Source: JALYTZ01 sp036559125 (lineage in GTDB: Bacteria; Vulcanimicrobiota; Vulcanimicrobiia; Vulcanimicrobiales; Vulcanimicrobiaceae). Taken from it: DNA of 64,000 nt. Shown in pieces: positions 8,872 through 16,165 of this stretch. Location: contig DATBTT010000002.1 of NCBI GenBank assembly GCA_036559125.1, positions 1-64,000 of the forward strand, written 5' to 3'. Below the pieces are notes generated by a model that searched no databases, was not told the DNA's origin, and worked only from the letters and a program-made list of their open reading frames with translations. Numbering within the stretch: the stretch's first letter is position 1; each line of letters starts with the position of its first letter. The translations under genes were made by a program, and so were the position numbers.

Positions 8872-9607
8872 GCTTCTTCGGCCGCTTCTCGTCGTCGCGC
8901 TTGCCATGGGCACTACCCCGAGCATTGCCACGGCGCAAGATGCGGGCCCTTCGCCGGCAATCTATGGCGGTTTGCAAACATTGGCGATCACGGGCGTGCA
9001 CAGCGACGTCGGCGGCAGCCAGCGCGGAGCCGGGATCGGCGCATTGCTGCAACTCGGCGCGAACGGGCGCCGCTTCGGCATCCATGTCGAAGGGATACCG
9101 CCGGTAAGCCTGCCGCAGCGCCCGAGCGCGCTCTACGGACAAGCGACACCGAAACTCTCGTTGCTCAACGGCGCGGTGCGCGTGGCGCTCGATGCGCGCT
9201 CGCGCTTGTGGTTGGGCATCGGCGCGACGATCATCAATCAGCAAACGCCGTTGCCGAACATCTTTCAGGTTGCCGGCTCCCGCTTGGCGGGTGCGCGATA
9301 CGAGGCGTTCTACCGCGGACCGATTCGCGACAACCGCTTCATCGAAGTGCTGGTTGGCGGCGCTCCGCGGTTGTATGGCGCGGATCACTTCATCTATAGC
9401 GATGGCTCGCCGTCGGTAAACAAGGACGAGCGCGCCGCGGAGCTCGACGCGTCGATTGCCTACGGGATCCGCCACGCGCGTTCGGAAGTGCTCTTCGGTC
9501 TGCGAACGATCAACTTTGCCGCGCAATTCACGAAGACCGGCGAAGCCGCCGATCGAAACAACGGCGTAGGCGTCATGCTCGAGCTGCGACGCATCATCGC
9601 ACCCTAG
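8855..9607 (+). CDS. Exported protein, probable small outer-membrane beta-barrel
   Basis: The protein has 250 residues with a clear signal peptide (about residues 1-27, ending ATAQ). The mature part alternates short amphipathic strands such as GIGALLQLGANG, FGIHVEGI, LLNGAVRVALDA and RLWLGIGATII, and ends with GVGVMLELRRI. Repeated strand-turn-strand patterns with Gly at turns suggest an outer-membrane barrel of roughly eight to ten strands. There is no terminal Phe as in classical Omp signals. I cannot name a family. Its start lies inside the lipoprotein gene, suggesting translational coupling. Confidence 0.65.
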   Translation: MPRNSKLLRPLLVVALAMGTTPSIATAQDAGPSPAIYGGLQTLAITGVHSDVGGSQRGAGIGALLQLGANGRRFGIHVEGIPPVSLPQRPSALYGQATPKLSLLNGAVRVALDARSRLWLGIGATIINQQTPLPNIFQVAGSRLAGARYEAFYRGPIRDNRFIEVLVGGAPRLYGADHFIYSDGSPSVNKDERAAELDASIAYGIRHARSEVLFGLRTINFAAQFTKTGEAADRNNGVGVMLELRRIIAP

Positions 9608-9614
9608 CACCCTG

Positions 9615-10088
9615 CTAGCGTATTCGGATTCCTTCGAAGGCGAGCAATCGGCGACGCAGCGAACCCGCTGCGCTTCCCTTGACGCGACCGTCTGCCCCGA
9701 TTACGCGATGCGCCGGAATAAGCAGATCGAGCGGTGATTTTCCCATCGCAGCCGCGACTCCGCGATGCGCGAGTGGGTGTCCGATCGCGCGTGCGATGTC
9801 GCCGTAGGAGATAAGTTCGCCGACTTCGAGTTGGGATACCAAACGCCACACGGCGAGTTGGAACGGCGTTCCGGCGAGTGCAAGCGGAAGATCGAAGCGG
9901 TCGAGGCGCTTGCGAAAATATGCCGCGACCTGTATGCTCGCCTCGGTCAGCAACGCATCGCGCGAAACTCGCGTTCGAGCGCGTGGCTTGCCGCGCACGA
10001 AGTCGCTTTCGACGATTGCGCTTCCGTTCGAAACCAGTCGTAGCGCGATACCGAGCGGTGTCGCGATGTGGTTGCTGATGAGTTCCAC
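9615..10088 (-). CDS. Alkyltransferase-like protein with Ala replacing the acceptor Cys
   Basis: This 157-residue homologue of O6-methylguanine-DNA methyltransferase has an N-terminal Ada/Ogt-like domain and a C-terminal DNA-binding domain. The helix-turn-helix region with SYGDIARAIG and the 'arginine finger' region near HRGVAAAMGKSP are present. The active-site motif normally written PCHRV reads IPAHRVIG here, with codon GCG for Ala. The methyl-accepting cysteine is therefore missing. Such proteins (ATL family, for example Thermus TTHA1564) bind alkylated guanine and hand lesions to nucleotide excision repair. The GTG start at 10088 is preferred because it follows the upstream gene's stop; a longer frame to 10151 overlaps that gene by 50 bases. 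Confidence 0.85.
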   Translation of the reverse strand: MELISNHIATPLGIALRLVSNGSAIVESDFVRGKPRARTRVSRDALLTEASIQVAAYFRKRLDRFDLPLALAGTPFQLAVWRLVSQLEVGELISYGDIARAIGHPLAHRGVAAAMGKSPLDLLIPAHRVIGADGRVKGSAAGSLRRRLLAFEGIRIR

Positions 10089-10101
10089 GTCGCTCGGCGG
10101 C

Positions 10102-10737
10102 TTATTTACGAACCAGACCGAATCCCAGAGTCGCCGTTCCGGGCTGGGCAATACAATGCACCATGGCCGGAATGTACGAAGCGTGCGCGGCCACGACGTA
10201 CATCAGCGAATCGAAGGCGGCGTCACCCGAAGACGTTAGGATCGAGGCCGTCTGCGGCTGACCCTTCGCATCGACATTGACGGTTATCGTCGCATGCAGC
10301 GGAAACGGTTTGCTGAACGTGTATCCGGCGGTATTCGGTGCCACGATTTGCGTGGCCGCGGCGGCGTGATCGCAGGCGTCGAGCTTGCCGCTTGCGGGCG
10401 CCGAACCTGGAGGCGCAAACACGACGCGGAAAAGAAACGTGCCACCTTGCGGACGGCAGTTGACTTCCCCTGGGCTGTACGTTGACGCGTTCGCAGCATC
10501 TACTGCGGCGCGATCTAATGCTAGGTTATCCGTCGATTGAGCGACCGATGCGGCCACGACCTTGCCGGTTGCGTCGAGCGTGACTTTGACCAGGGCCGTC
10601 TCGACGCCGTGGCCCGCGTTGCGCTCGCTCGCTGGGTATGCCGGTGATGCCGCATGGGTGACGGTTGCCAAGCGCGTGCACCCCTGTGCGCCAGGTCCGC
10701 TCGCCGTGGCCAGGCCGAGCACGAAGAAACCAATCAT
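10102..10737 (-). CDS. Exported protein with two TonB-C-like repeats
   Basis: This 211-residue protein has an N-terminal hydrophobic segment (about residues 1-18) and then two related domains. The first reads from PAYPASERNAG through VKVTLDATGKVVAASVAQS. The second repeats the pattern with ATITVNVDAKGQPQTASILTS. This 'V-x-V-D-x-x-G-x-P/V-x-x-A-x-V-x-x-S-S-G' pattern is that of the TonB C-terminal domain, which contacts TonB boxes or peptidoglycan. There is no proline-rich spanner and no convincing long membrane anchor, so it is unlikely to be the main TonB energy transducer. Four cysteines could form periplasmic disulfides. It precedes the alkyltransferase-like gene by 13 bases. Confidence 0.65.
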   Translation of the reverse strand: MIGFFVLGLATASGPGAQGCTRLATVTHAASPAYPASERNAGHGVETALVKVTLDATGKVVAASVAQSTDNLALDRAAVDAANASTYSPGEVNCRPQGGTFLFRVVFAPPGSAPASGKLDACDHAAAATQIVAPNTAGYTFSKPFPLHATITVNVDAKGQPQTASILTSSGDAAFDSLMYVVAAHASYIPAMVHCIAQPGTATLGFGLVRK

Positions 10738-10880
10738 GACGGGCTGTTCCGCCGCAAACAGGCGGCGACCCCTGCCGGTTTGGCCACGAACGTGGTAGAG
10801 GCGAGCATTTGCGCAGGGAGCCGGCCGCGGGCGAACAATCGTAATTGCATGATCGCCGACTTCAGTATTGGAGAAAGATC

Positions 10881-11021
10881 ATGGCCGACGAAAAAGATCG
10901 CCCCGACGAAGACGAGGACGAGGACCAACAGGCCTCAACGCCTCAAGCCGAAAGCCCTTCCAAAGACGGCAGCGGAAACACGTGGCCGGCCGTCGGCAAA
11001 GGCGGAGGCAAAGGCACGTAG
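10881..11021 (+). CDS. 46-residue acidic hydrophilic protein
   Basis: A short frame starts with ATG at 10881 behind a GGAGA ribosome-binding site and ends with TAG at 11019-11021. The first fifteen residues are almost all charged, with alternating Asp and Glu, followed by a Ser/Thr/Pro/Gln stretch and a glycine-lysine-rich tail. It looks intrinsically disordered. It is too small to assign to a family. The well-placed ribosome-binding site and biased composition favour a real gene. Its stop overlaps the 3' end of the tRNA-Ser gene on the other strand. Confidence 0.45.
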   Translation: MADEKDRPDEDEDEDQQASTPQAESPSKDGSGNTWPAVGKGGGKGT

Positions 11022-11107
11022 GATGGGGTGGGATTTGAACCCACGGAACGCTCATCACGTTCGGCAGTTTTCAAGACTGCTCCGTTAAACCGCTCCGGCA
11101 CCCATCC
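11020..11107 (-). tRNA. tRNA-Ser (anticodon UGA)
   Basis: The reverse complement folds as a class II tRNA. The acceptor stem is GGATGGG/CCCATCC, the D stem CCG/CGG, and the anticodon stem GCAGT/ACTGC with loop CTTGAAA (anticodon TGA). There is a long variable arm with stem GAACG/CGTTC, and a T stem GTGGG/CCCAC with loop TTCAAAT. It reads UCA and probably other UCN serine codons. No CCA is encoded. The base after the acceptor stem is T, whereas serine tRNAs of bacteria normally have G there. Confidence 0.93.
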
Positions 11108-11198
11108 GCGCAACCCTAATTCCAAGGCGAATTTGACCCGCCCTCTTTGAGTGCGCCGCGGACGCGACTATTTCCGCCGAGGTGTTTTTGGGCTCCGT

Positions 11199-11220
11199 CC
11201 TTCGACAGGCTCAGGATGAC
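11199..11220. repeat. 22-bp scattered repeat, copy 2
   Basis: Plus-strand orientation, core CCTTCGACAGGCTCAGG. It lies at the 3' end of hypB and provides the last Ser codons and the TGA stop of that gene when read on the minus strand. Confidence 0.85.
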
Positions 11221-11903
11221 GACGAGAGGGGGGCTAGTTGCGTGCGTTTGCGGGCGATGCGGTCGTTGAGGAATGCTAGCCAGAGATCCATCCCGGCGCC
11301 GGTGCGAGCGGAGAGTTCGATGATGACGATGCCGGGATGCACGCGCCGGATGTTTTCGAGTGCGGTGTCGCGGTCGAAGCCAGTGGCTTGCGCGAGGTCG
11401 GTCTTGGTAACCAGCGCGACGTGCGCGGTGTTGAATGCGAGCGGATATTTCAGCGGTTTGTCTTCGCCTTCGGTCACCGAAAAGAGCACGACGCGCAGAT
11501 CCTCGCCCAAGTCGTATTCGGCAGGACAAATCAAGTTGCCGACGTTCTCGATTGCGAGCAATTCCGGTTCTTCGGGGTTCCACGTCGCGAGCGCTCGTTC
11601 GATCATTTGCGCGTCGAGGCGGCATTCCGCGCCGGTTGTGATCTGCCGAACGGGCGCGCCGCTACGGGCCAGACGCACTTCGTCGTTTTCCGTCGCTTGA
11701 TCGCCTACTAATGCCGCGACGCGGAGCGACGGCCGCAACGCGCGCAGCGTCGCTTCCAATAGCGTTGTTTTTCCCGAGCCGGGACTCGAAAGCAGGTTTA
11801 CGACGTACGTGCCGTTGCGCTCGAACCGCTCGCGCAGTTCATGCGCGAGCGTGCTGTTCTTCTTGAGTATCGATTGTTGAACGTCGATCAAACGCAGCGT
11901 CAT
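11211..11903 (-). CDS. hypB: Hydrogenase nickel incorporation GTPase HypB
   Basis: HypB is a SIMIBI-class GTPase that delivers Ni2+ with HypA to the hydrogenase large subunit after the Fe(CN)2CO centre is installed. The 230 residues include the Walker A motif SSPGSGKTTLLE near residue 40, followed by GDQATENDEVR and a G4-type KTDLAQ. A Cys at GAECRLDA matches the metal-site region. There is no N-terminal His-rich or CxxCGC nickel-storage extension. A strong GGAGG ribosome-binding site, seven bases upstream, fixes the start at 11903. The gene overlaps the 3' end of hypA by 65 bases. The C-terminus runs into the 22-bp repeat, which supplies the stop. Confidence 0.95.
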   Translation of the reverse strand: MTLRLIDVQQSILKKNSTLAHELRERFERNGTYVVNLLSSPGSGKTTLLEATLRALRPSLRVAALVGDQATENDEVRLARSGAPVRQITTGAECRLDAQMIERALATWNPEEPELLAIENVGNLICPAEYDLGEDLRVVLFSVTEGEDKPLKYPLAFNTAHVALVTKTDLAQATGFDRDTALENIRRVHPGIVIIELSARTGAGMDLWLAFLNDRIARKRTQLAPLSSSS

Positions 11904-12240
11904 CTTCAACCTCCATAGCAACGACGTCCATCTCGCGACCGCGGACGAGCGGACAGCAAATCTCTGCGCAGCGCGGACATGCCAGGGGTGGCGCGGGCGG
12001 CCCGGCGTACCCGCATTCGGGGCAGTCGATGCCGGCGGGCACTTCCTCGATAACCAATCGCGCGCCCTGTGCGATGGTCCCGTCGGCGACGAGTTCCCAT
12101 GCAAATGAGAGCGCATCTTTTTGTATGCCGGACATGACGCCGATTCGGACGTGAACGGCCGCGACGGAGCGCGCGTTACTCGCGAGCGCTTGCTCGCTAA
12201 CGCCGTCGATAATGGAGAGCGCTATCGATACTTCGTGCAT
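11839..12240 (-). CDS. hypA: Hydrogenase maturation nickel chaperone HypA
   Basis: HypA binds nickel at its N-terminal MHE motif and holds a structural zinc, and works with HypB in nickel insertion. The protein is 133 residues. It begins with MHEVSIALSIID, the conserved nickel site, and carries two CxxC zinc motifs (CPECGY near residue 74 and CPRC near residue 89). After the usual family end (about residue 112) there is a 20-residue charged tail that overlaps the hypB start. The gene is divergent from the hydrogenase structural genes across a 220-base intergenic region. Confidence 0.95.
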   Translation of the reverse strand: MHEVSIALSIIDGVSEQALASNARSVAAVHVRIGVMSGIQKDALSFAWELVADGTIAQGARLVIEEVPAGIDCPECGYAGPPAPPLACPRCAEICCPLVRGREMDVVAMEVEDDAAFDRRSTIDTQEEQHARA

Positions 12241-12266
12241 TTAGGCATTGGCGTGAGAAAATATAT

Positions 12267-12295
12267 TTGCGAAGGGTATATCAGGGACGTATAAT
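12267..12295 (+). promoter_or_regulatory. Probable sigma70-type promoter of the hydrogenase operon
   Basis: The -35-like TTGCGA at 12267-12272 and a perfect -10 TATAAT at 12290-12295 are separated by 17 bases. The predicted start near 12302 gives a leader of about 160 bases before the ATG at 12461. An inverted repeat (GGATTC at 12297-12302 and GAATCC at 12322-12327) covers the predicted start and could be an operator or 5' hairpin. The remaining 220-base region shows nothing else I can name. Confidence 0.6.
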
Positions 12296-12460
12296 CGGAT
12301 TCTACCAAAAATCTAGCGATTGAATCCATTAATTGGGCCCCGTCGTTGGGACATTGTAACATCATCAAGATCGTGCGTAAATCGATAGACCGCTAAACGC
12401 GTTCTCGAACAATCGCGTGATAGCGACCTACCGGCAGGGCGGGAATCCTACGGAGGTAAC

Positions 12461-13492
12461 ATGGCGATCGACACCAAGTCCGACGTTCTCGTAAATGTGC
12501 TATGGATAAACGCGGGCCTGAGTTGCGACGGCGACTCGGTCGCGTTGACTGCCGCGATGCAGCCCGCAATCGAAGAGATTGCGCTGGGCGCGTTGCCCGG
12601 ACTACCCAAAGTGCGCTTCTTCTGGCCGCTGATCGATTACCTCGAAGGCGACGCGTTTCTGAAAGCGTTTTTCGACGCGGAAAAGGGCCTGATGGATCCG
12701 TTCGTCCTGGTGATCGAAGGGTCGATCCCCAACGAAGCGATCAAGAAGGAAGGCTACTGGTGCGGGTTCGGCAACAACCCGGACACCGGGCAGCCGATGA
12801 CGACCAGCGAGTGGATCGACCGGCTCGCGCCGAAGGCGCTCGCAGTTCTCGCCGCGGGAACGTGCGCCACATATGGCGGCATCCACGCGATGGCCGGCAA
12901 TCCCACCGGCGCGATGGGCGTCCCCGATTACTTAGGCTGGGATTGGAAATCGCACGCCGGCATTCCGATCGTGTGCGTACCGGGATGCCCGACCCATCCC
13001 GACAACCTCTCCGAAACGATCTTGTATCTCCTGTGGCAGGCCAACGGCCAAGCGCCGATGATTCCGCTGGATGAGTGCTTGCGCCCGAAATGGTTGTTCG
13101 GCGCCACCGTGCACGAAGGGTGCGATCGCGCCGGCTACTACGAGCAGGGCGACTTCGCCAAAGAATACGGTTCGCCCAAATGTTTGGTCAAGCTCGGATG
13201 CTGGGGTCCCGTCGTCAAGTGCAACGTTCCCAAACGCGGCTGGATGGGCGGGGTCGGCGGCTGCCCCAACGTCGGCGGAATCTGCATCGGCTGCACGATG
13301 CCCGGATTCCCGGACAAGTTCATGCCGTTCATGGACGAGCCGCCTGGAGCCAACGTTTCGAGTTTCGCGAGCGGACTCTACGGTAACGTCATCCGCCCGT
13401 TGCGCAAGTACACGGCGAGCACGCTCGACCAAGAGCCGAAGTGGCGGCATAAGGGCACGCAACTGACGACCGGATACAAACCGCGCTACTAG
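12461..13492 (+). CDS. hhyS: Group 1h [NiFe]-hydrogenase small subunit
   Basis: This iron-sulfur subunit passes electrons from the NiFe site. The 343-residue length and the absence of a Tat signal peptide match the group 1h (actinobacterial-type, high-affinity) enzymes. The proximal-cluster motif reads LSCDGDS near residue 21, so the usual second Cys of CxxC is Asp. This Cys3Asp ligation is the one described for the Ralstonia eutropha group 1h enzyme. Further ligands are in AGTCATYGG (near 132) and VPGCPTHPDN (near 174). The distal and medial clusters are in VHEGCDR, LGCWGPVVKC and the GGCPN...CIGCTMPGFP region. A GGAGG site precedes the ATG. The enzyme probably oxidises trace H2 and feeds the respiratory chain. 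Confidence 0.96.
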   Translation: MAIDTKSDVLVNVLWINAGLSCDGDSVALTAAMQPAIEEIALGALPGLPKVRFFWPLIDYLEGDAFLKAFFDAEKGLMDPFVLVIEGSIPNEAIKKEGYWCGFGNNPDTGQPMTTSEWIDRLAPKALAVLAAGTCATYGGIHAMAGNPTGAMGVPDYLGWDWKSHAGIPIVCVPGCPTHPDNLSETILYLLWQANGQAPMIPLDECLRPKWLFGATVHEGCDRAGYYEQGDFAKEYGSPKCLVKLGCWGPVVKCNVPKRGWMGGVGGCPNVGGICIGCTMPGFPDKFMPFMDEPPGANVSSFASGLYGNVIRPLRKYTASTLDQEPKWRHKGTQLTTGYKPRY

Positions 13493-13526
13493 CGCATCCG
13501 CACATTTTTCCATACGGGGTACGTCC

Positions 13527-15314
13527 ATGGCCATCAAAGATTTGCCGGGCTCCACGAAGGATAGCGGCAGCAGCAGGCTCGTCGAAATGTCGTGGGATCC
13601 GATAACGCGCATCGTCGGAAGTCTCGGCATTTACACGAAGATCGATTTCAAAGAGCGCAAAGTTGCGGAGTGTCACAGCACGTCGTCGGTCTTCCGCGGC
13701 TACAGCATCTTCATGAAAGGCAAAGATCCGCGCGACGCGCATTTTATCACCAGCCGGATCTGTGGAATCTGCGGGGACAACCACGCTACCTGTTCGTGCT
13801 ACGCGCAGAACATGGCTTTTAAAGTAAAACCGCCCCATCTGGGCGAGTGGATCATCAACCTCGGCGAAGCCGCCGAGTACATGTTCGATCACAACATTTT
13901 CCAAGAGAACCTCGTCGGCGTCGATTTCTGCGAGAAGATGGTGCGCGAGACTAACCCGAGCGTCTGGGAGAAAGCCAAGACGACCGAGGCTCCGCACGCG
14001 GCCGATCACGGGTACCGCACCATCGCCGACATCATGACGGCCCTCAATCCGTTCTCCGGAGACTTTTACCGCGAAGCACTGGTGATCAGCCGGTACACGC
14101 GCGAGATGTTCTGCCTGATGGAAGGACGTCACGTTCATCCTTCAACGCTGTATGCGGGCGGAACGGGCACCGTTGCAACCGTGCAACTGTTCACCGATTA
14201 CATGACGCGACTGATGCGCTACGTCGAATACATGAAACGTTGTGTTCCGCTGCACGACGACCTTTTCGATTTCTTCTATCAAGCATTGCCGGGGTACGAG
14301 GCGGTCGGGCAGCGCCGCATTCTGCTGGGCTGCTGGGGCAGTTTTCAAGACCCGGACTACTGCAACTTCGACTACAAAGACATGACCGATTGGGGGCGGC
14401 ACATGTTCGTCACCCCCGGCGTGATCGTCGACGGGAAGCTTGTAACCAACGACCTGGTGCAGATCAATCTCGGCATACGCGTTCTGCTGGGCAGTTCGTA
14501 TTACAACGATTGGGAAAATCAAGAGACGTTCGTTCAACGCGATCCACTTGGGAATCCGGTCGACCGCCGGCATCCGTGGAACATGCATACGCTGCCGACG
14601 CCGAAGAAACGCGATTTCAGCAACGAGTACAGTTGGGTGATGTCGCCGCGCTGGTACGACGGCAAAGACCATCTGGCGCTCGACACCGGCGGCGGCGCGA
14701 TCGCGCGACTGTGGTCGACCGCTCTTTCGGGTCTCGTCGACATCGGGTACGTCAAAGCGACGGGAAATAGCGTGGTCATCAACCTTCCGGCCACGGCGAC
14801 CAAACCGGCGAAGAGCTTCGAATGGAAGGTGCCGAAGTGGAGCAACACGATCGAGCGCGATCGCGCGCGCACCTACTTCCAAGCATATGCGGCCGGTTGC
14901 GCGCTTCACTTCCTCGACAAGGCGCTAGCCGAGATACGCGCCGGGCACACCAAGACGTGGGAGCAATTTAAGGTTCCCAAAGACGCGATCAGCTGCGGCT
15001 TTACCGAAGCGGTGCGCGGAGTGCTCTCGCATCACATGGTGATCCGCGACGGAAAGATCGCGAACTACCATCCGTGGCCGCCGACGCCGTGGAATGCGAA
15101 TCCGCGCGACATTTACGGCACGCCGGGACCCTACGAGGATGCCGTGCAGAATACGCCGCTCTTCGAAGAAAATGGACCGGAGAACTTCAAGGGCATCGAC
15201 ATCATGCGCTCGGTGCGCAGCTTCGATCCGTGTCTGCCGTGCGGCGTGCACATGTACCTGGGCGGAGGCAAGGTCCTCGAGCAAATACACTCGCCGTTCT
15301 ACCCCATGGAGTAG
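13527..15314 (+). CDS. hhyL: Group 1h [NiFe]-hydrogenase large (catalytic) subunit
   Basis: This 595-residue subunit holds the NiFe(CN)2CO active site and splits H2. The N-terminal ligand motif reads RICGICGDNH near residue 73 and the C-terminal one DPCLPCGVH near residue 568. A 20-residue tail after the final His would be removed by the maturation protease. The spacing and the sequence around both motifs match group 1h enzymes. The start has a modest GGGG-type ribosome-binding site 34 bases after the small-subunit stop. The NifU-type gene follows after two bases. Two histidine- and arginine-rich segments near the active site are conserved-looking. This is the best-supported indicator of the organism's trace-gas metabolism. 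Confidence 0.97.
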   Translation: MAIKDLPGSTKDSGSSRLVEMSWDPITRIVGSLGIYTKIDFKERKVAECHSTSSVFRGYSIFMKGKDPRDAHFITSRICGICGDNHATCSCYAQNMAFKVKPPHLGEWIINLGEAAEYMFDHNIFQENLVGVDFCEKMVRETNPSVWEKAKTTEAPHAADHGYRTIADIMTALNPFSGDFYREALVISRYTREMFCLMEGRHVHPSTLYAGGTGTVATVQLFTDYMTRLMRYVEYMKRCVPLHDDLFDFFYQALPGYEAVGQRRILLGCWGSFQDPDYCNFDYKDMTDWGRHMFVTPGVIVDGKLVTNDLVQINLGIRVLLGSSYYNDWENQETFVQRDPLGNPVDRRHPWNMHTLPTPKKRDFSNEYSWVMSPRWYDGKDHLALDTGGGAIARLWSTALSGLVDIGYVKATGNSVVINLPATATKPAKSFEWKVPKWSNTIERDRARTYFQAYAAGCALHFLDKALAEIRAGHTKTWEQFKVPKDAISCGFTEAVRGVLSHHMVIRDGKIANYHPWPPTPWNANPRDIYGTPGPYEDAVQNTPLFEENGPENFKGIDIMRSVRSFDPCLPCGVHMYLGGGKVLEQIHSPFYPME

Positions 15315-15316
15315 GG

Positions 15317-16156
15317 ATGCCGGATCTTCGGACGCTCGGCGAGCGAATCGAATCGCTGCTCGCCAACTTCGACCGCGTACTCACGCCGGCGCAAGCGCGC
15401 GGTAATGCCGAAGAATTGGTGAGCGGTCTGGTTCATCTGTACGGCACCGGTCTGACGCGCGTTCTCGAAGCGATCGACGAGTCCGGGGATGGTGCCGCGC
15501 AAGCGATTTTCGAGCGCCTGTGCGACGACGATCTGGTGGCGAGCCTGATGGTGTTGCACGGACTTCATCCACTGGGTTTGGAGGAACGAATCGGACGCGC
15601 GCTCGACGGCGTGCGTCCGTACTTGAAGTCGCATGAAGGCAGCGTGGAAATTCTGCGCGTCGAGGACGGCGTCGTCTATTTGCGTTTGGGCGGCAGTTGC
15701 CACGGATGTCCCTCGTCGACCGAAACGTTACGGCTTGCAATCCGCCGAGCTATTCTGGAGGCAGCGCCGGAAATAACCGACGTCCTGGCGGAAGGCGCGG
15801 TCGATGAGGAACCCGTGACGACGAGTACGCTGCGCGTGTTGAGCGACTGGATTGCGCTCGATTCGTTCCCGGAGCTCGCTCCCGGTGCGTTCGCCGCGCT
15901 GGAGATCGGCGGAGCGCCGGTATTACTCGCGCAATCGCACGAGTCGCGCTACGCCTATCGCAATCAATGTCCGCACTGCATGCGCGGGCTGGCGGAAGCG
16001 ACCTTGGAGTGGCCGATCTTGACGTGCGCGGGATGCGCCGCCACCTTCGACGTCGTCAAAGCTGGACGCGAAATCGGCGGGACGGCGCACTTGGAACCCG
16101 TGCCGATGGTCGAAGAAGACGGCAGAATTCGGCTGGCCATGCCGGCGCTGGCCTAG
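15317..16156 (+). CDS. Hydrogenase-linked NifU-type protein with C-terminal four-Cys domain
   Basis: The protein has 279 residues with three parts. The first is a helical N-terminal region (about 1-90). The second is a NifU C-terminal-like scaffold domain (about 95-155) with the cluster motif GGSCHGCPSS. The third is a C-terminal domain (about 185-270) that resembles a Rieske fold but carries CPHC and CAGC, so the usual His ligands are Cys. Such proteins accompany group 1h hydrogenases and probably carry or transfer Fe-S clusters or electrons between the hydrogenase and the quinone pool. The start ATG lies three bases after the large-subunit stop with a TAGGG site. The second cluster could be rubredoxin-like iron or [2Fe-2S]; sequence alone does not decide. 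Confidence 0.8.
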   Translation: MPDLRTLGERIESLLANFDRVLTPAQARGNAEELVSGLVHLYGTGLTRVLEAIDESGDGAAQAIFERLCDDDLVASLMVLHGLHPLGLEERIGRALDGVRPYLKSHEGSVEILRVEDGVVYLRLGGSCHGCPSSTETLRLAIRRAILEAAPEITDVLAEGAVDEEPVTTSTLRVLSDWIALDSFPELAPGAFAALEIGGAPVLLAQSHESRYAYRNQCPHCMRGLAEATLEWPILTCAGCAATFDVVKAGREIGGTAHLEPVPMVEEDGRIRLAMPALA

Positions 16157-16165
16157 GTTGAAGAG

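Noticed and set aside
9615..10151. Longer start for the alkyltransferase-like gene
   Set aside because: It would overlap the upstream gene by 50 bases and adds residues encoded by that gene's sequence; the GTG at 10088 is simpler.
13389..14138. Long minus-strand frame antisense to the hydrogenase large subunit
   Set aside because: It has no family-like sequence, and the plus strand here encodes a well-supported catalytic subunit. GC-rich codons leave long open frames on the opposite strand.
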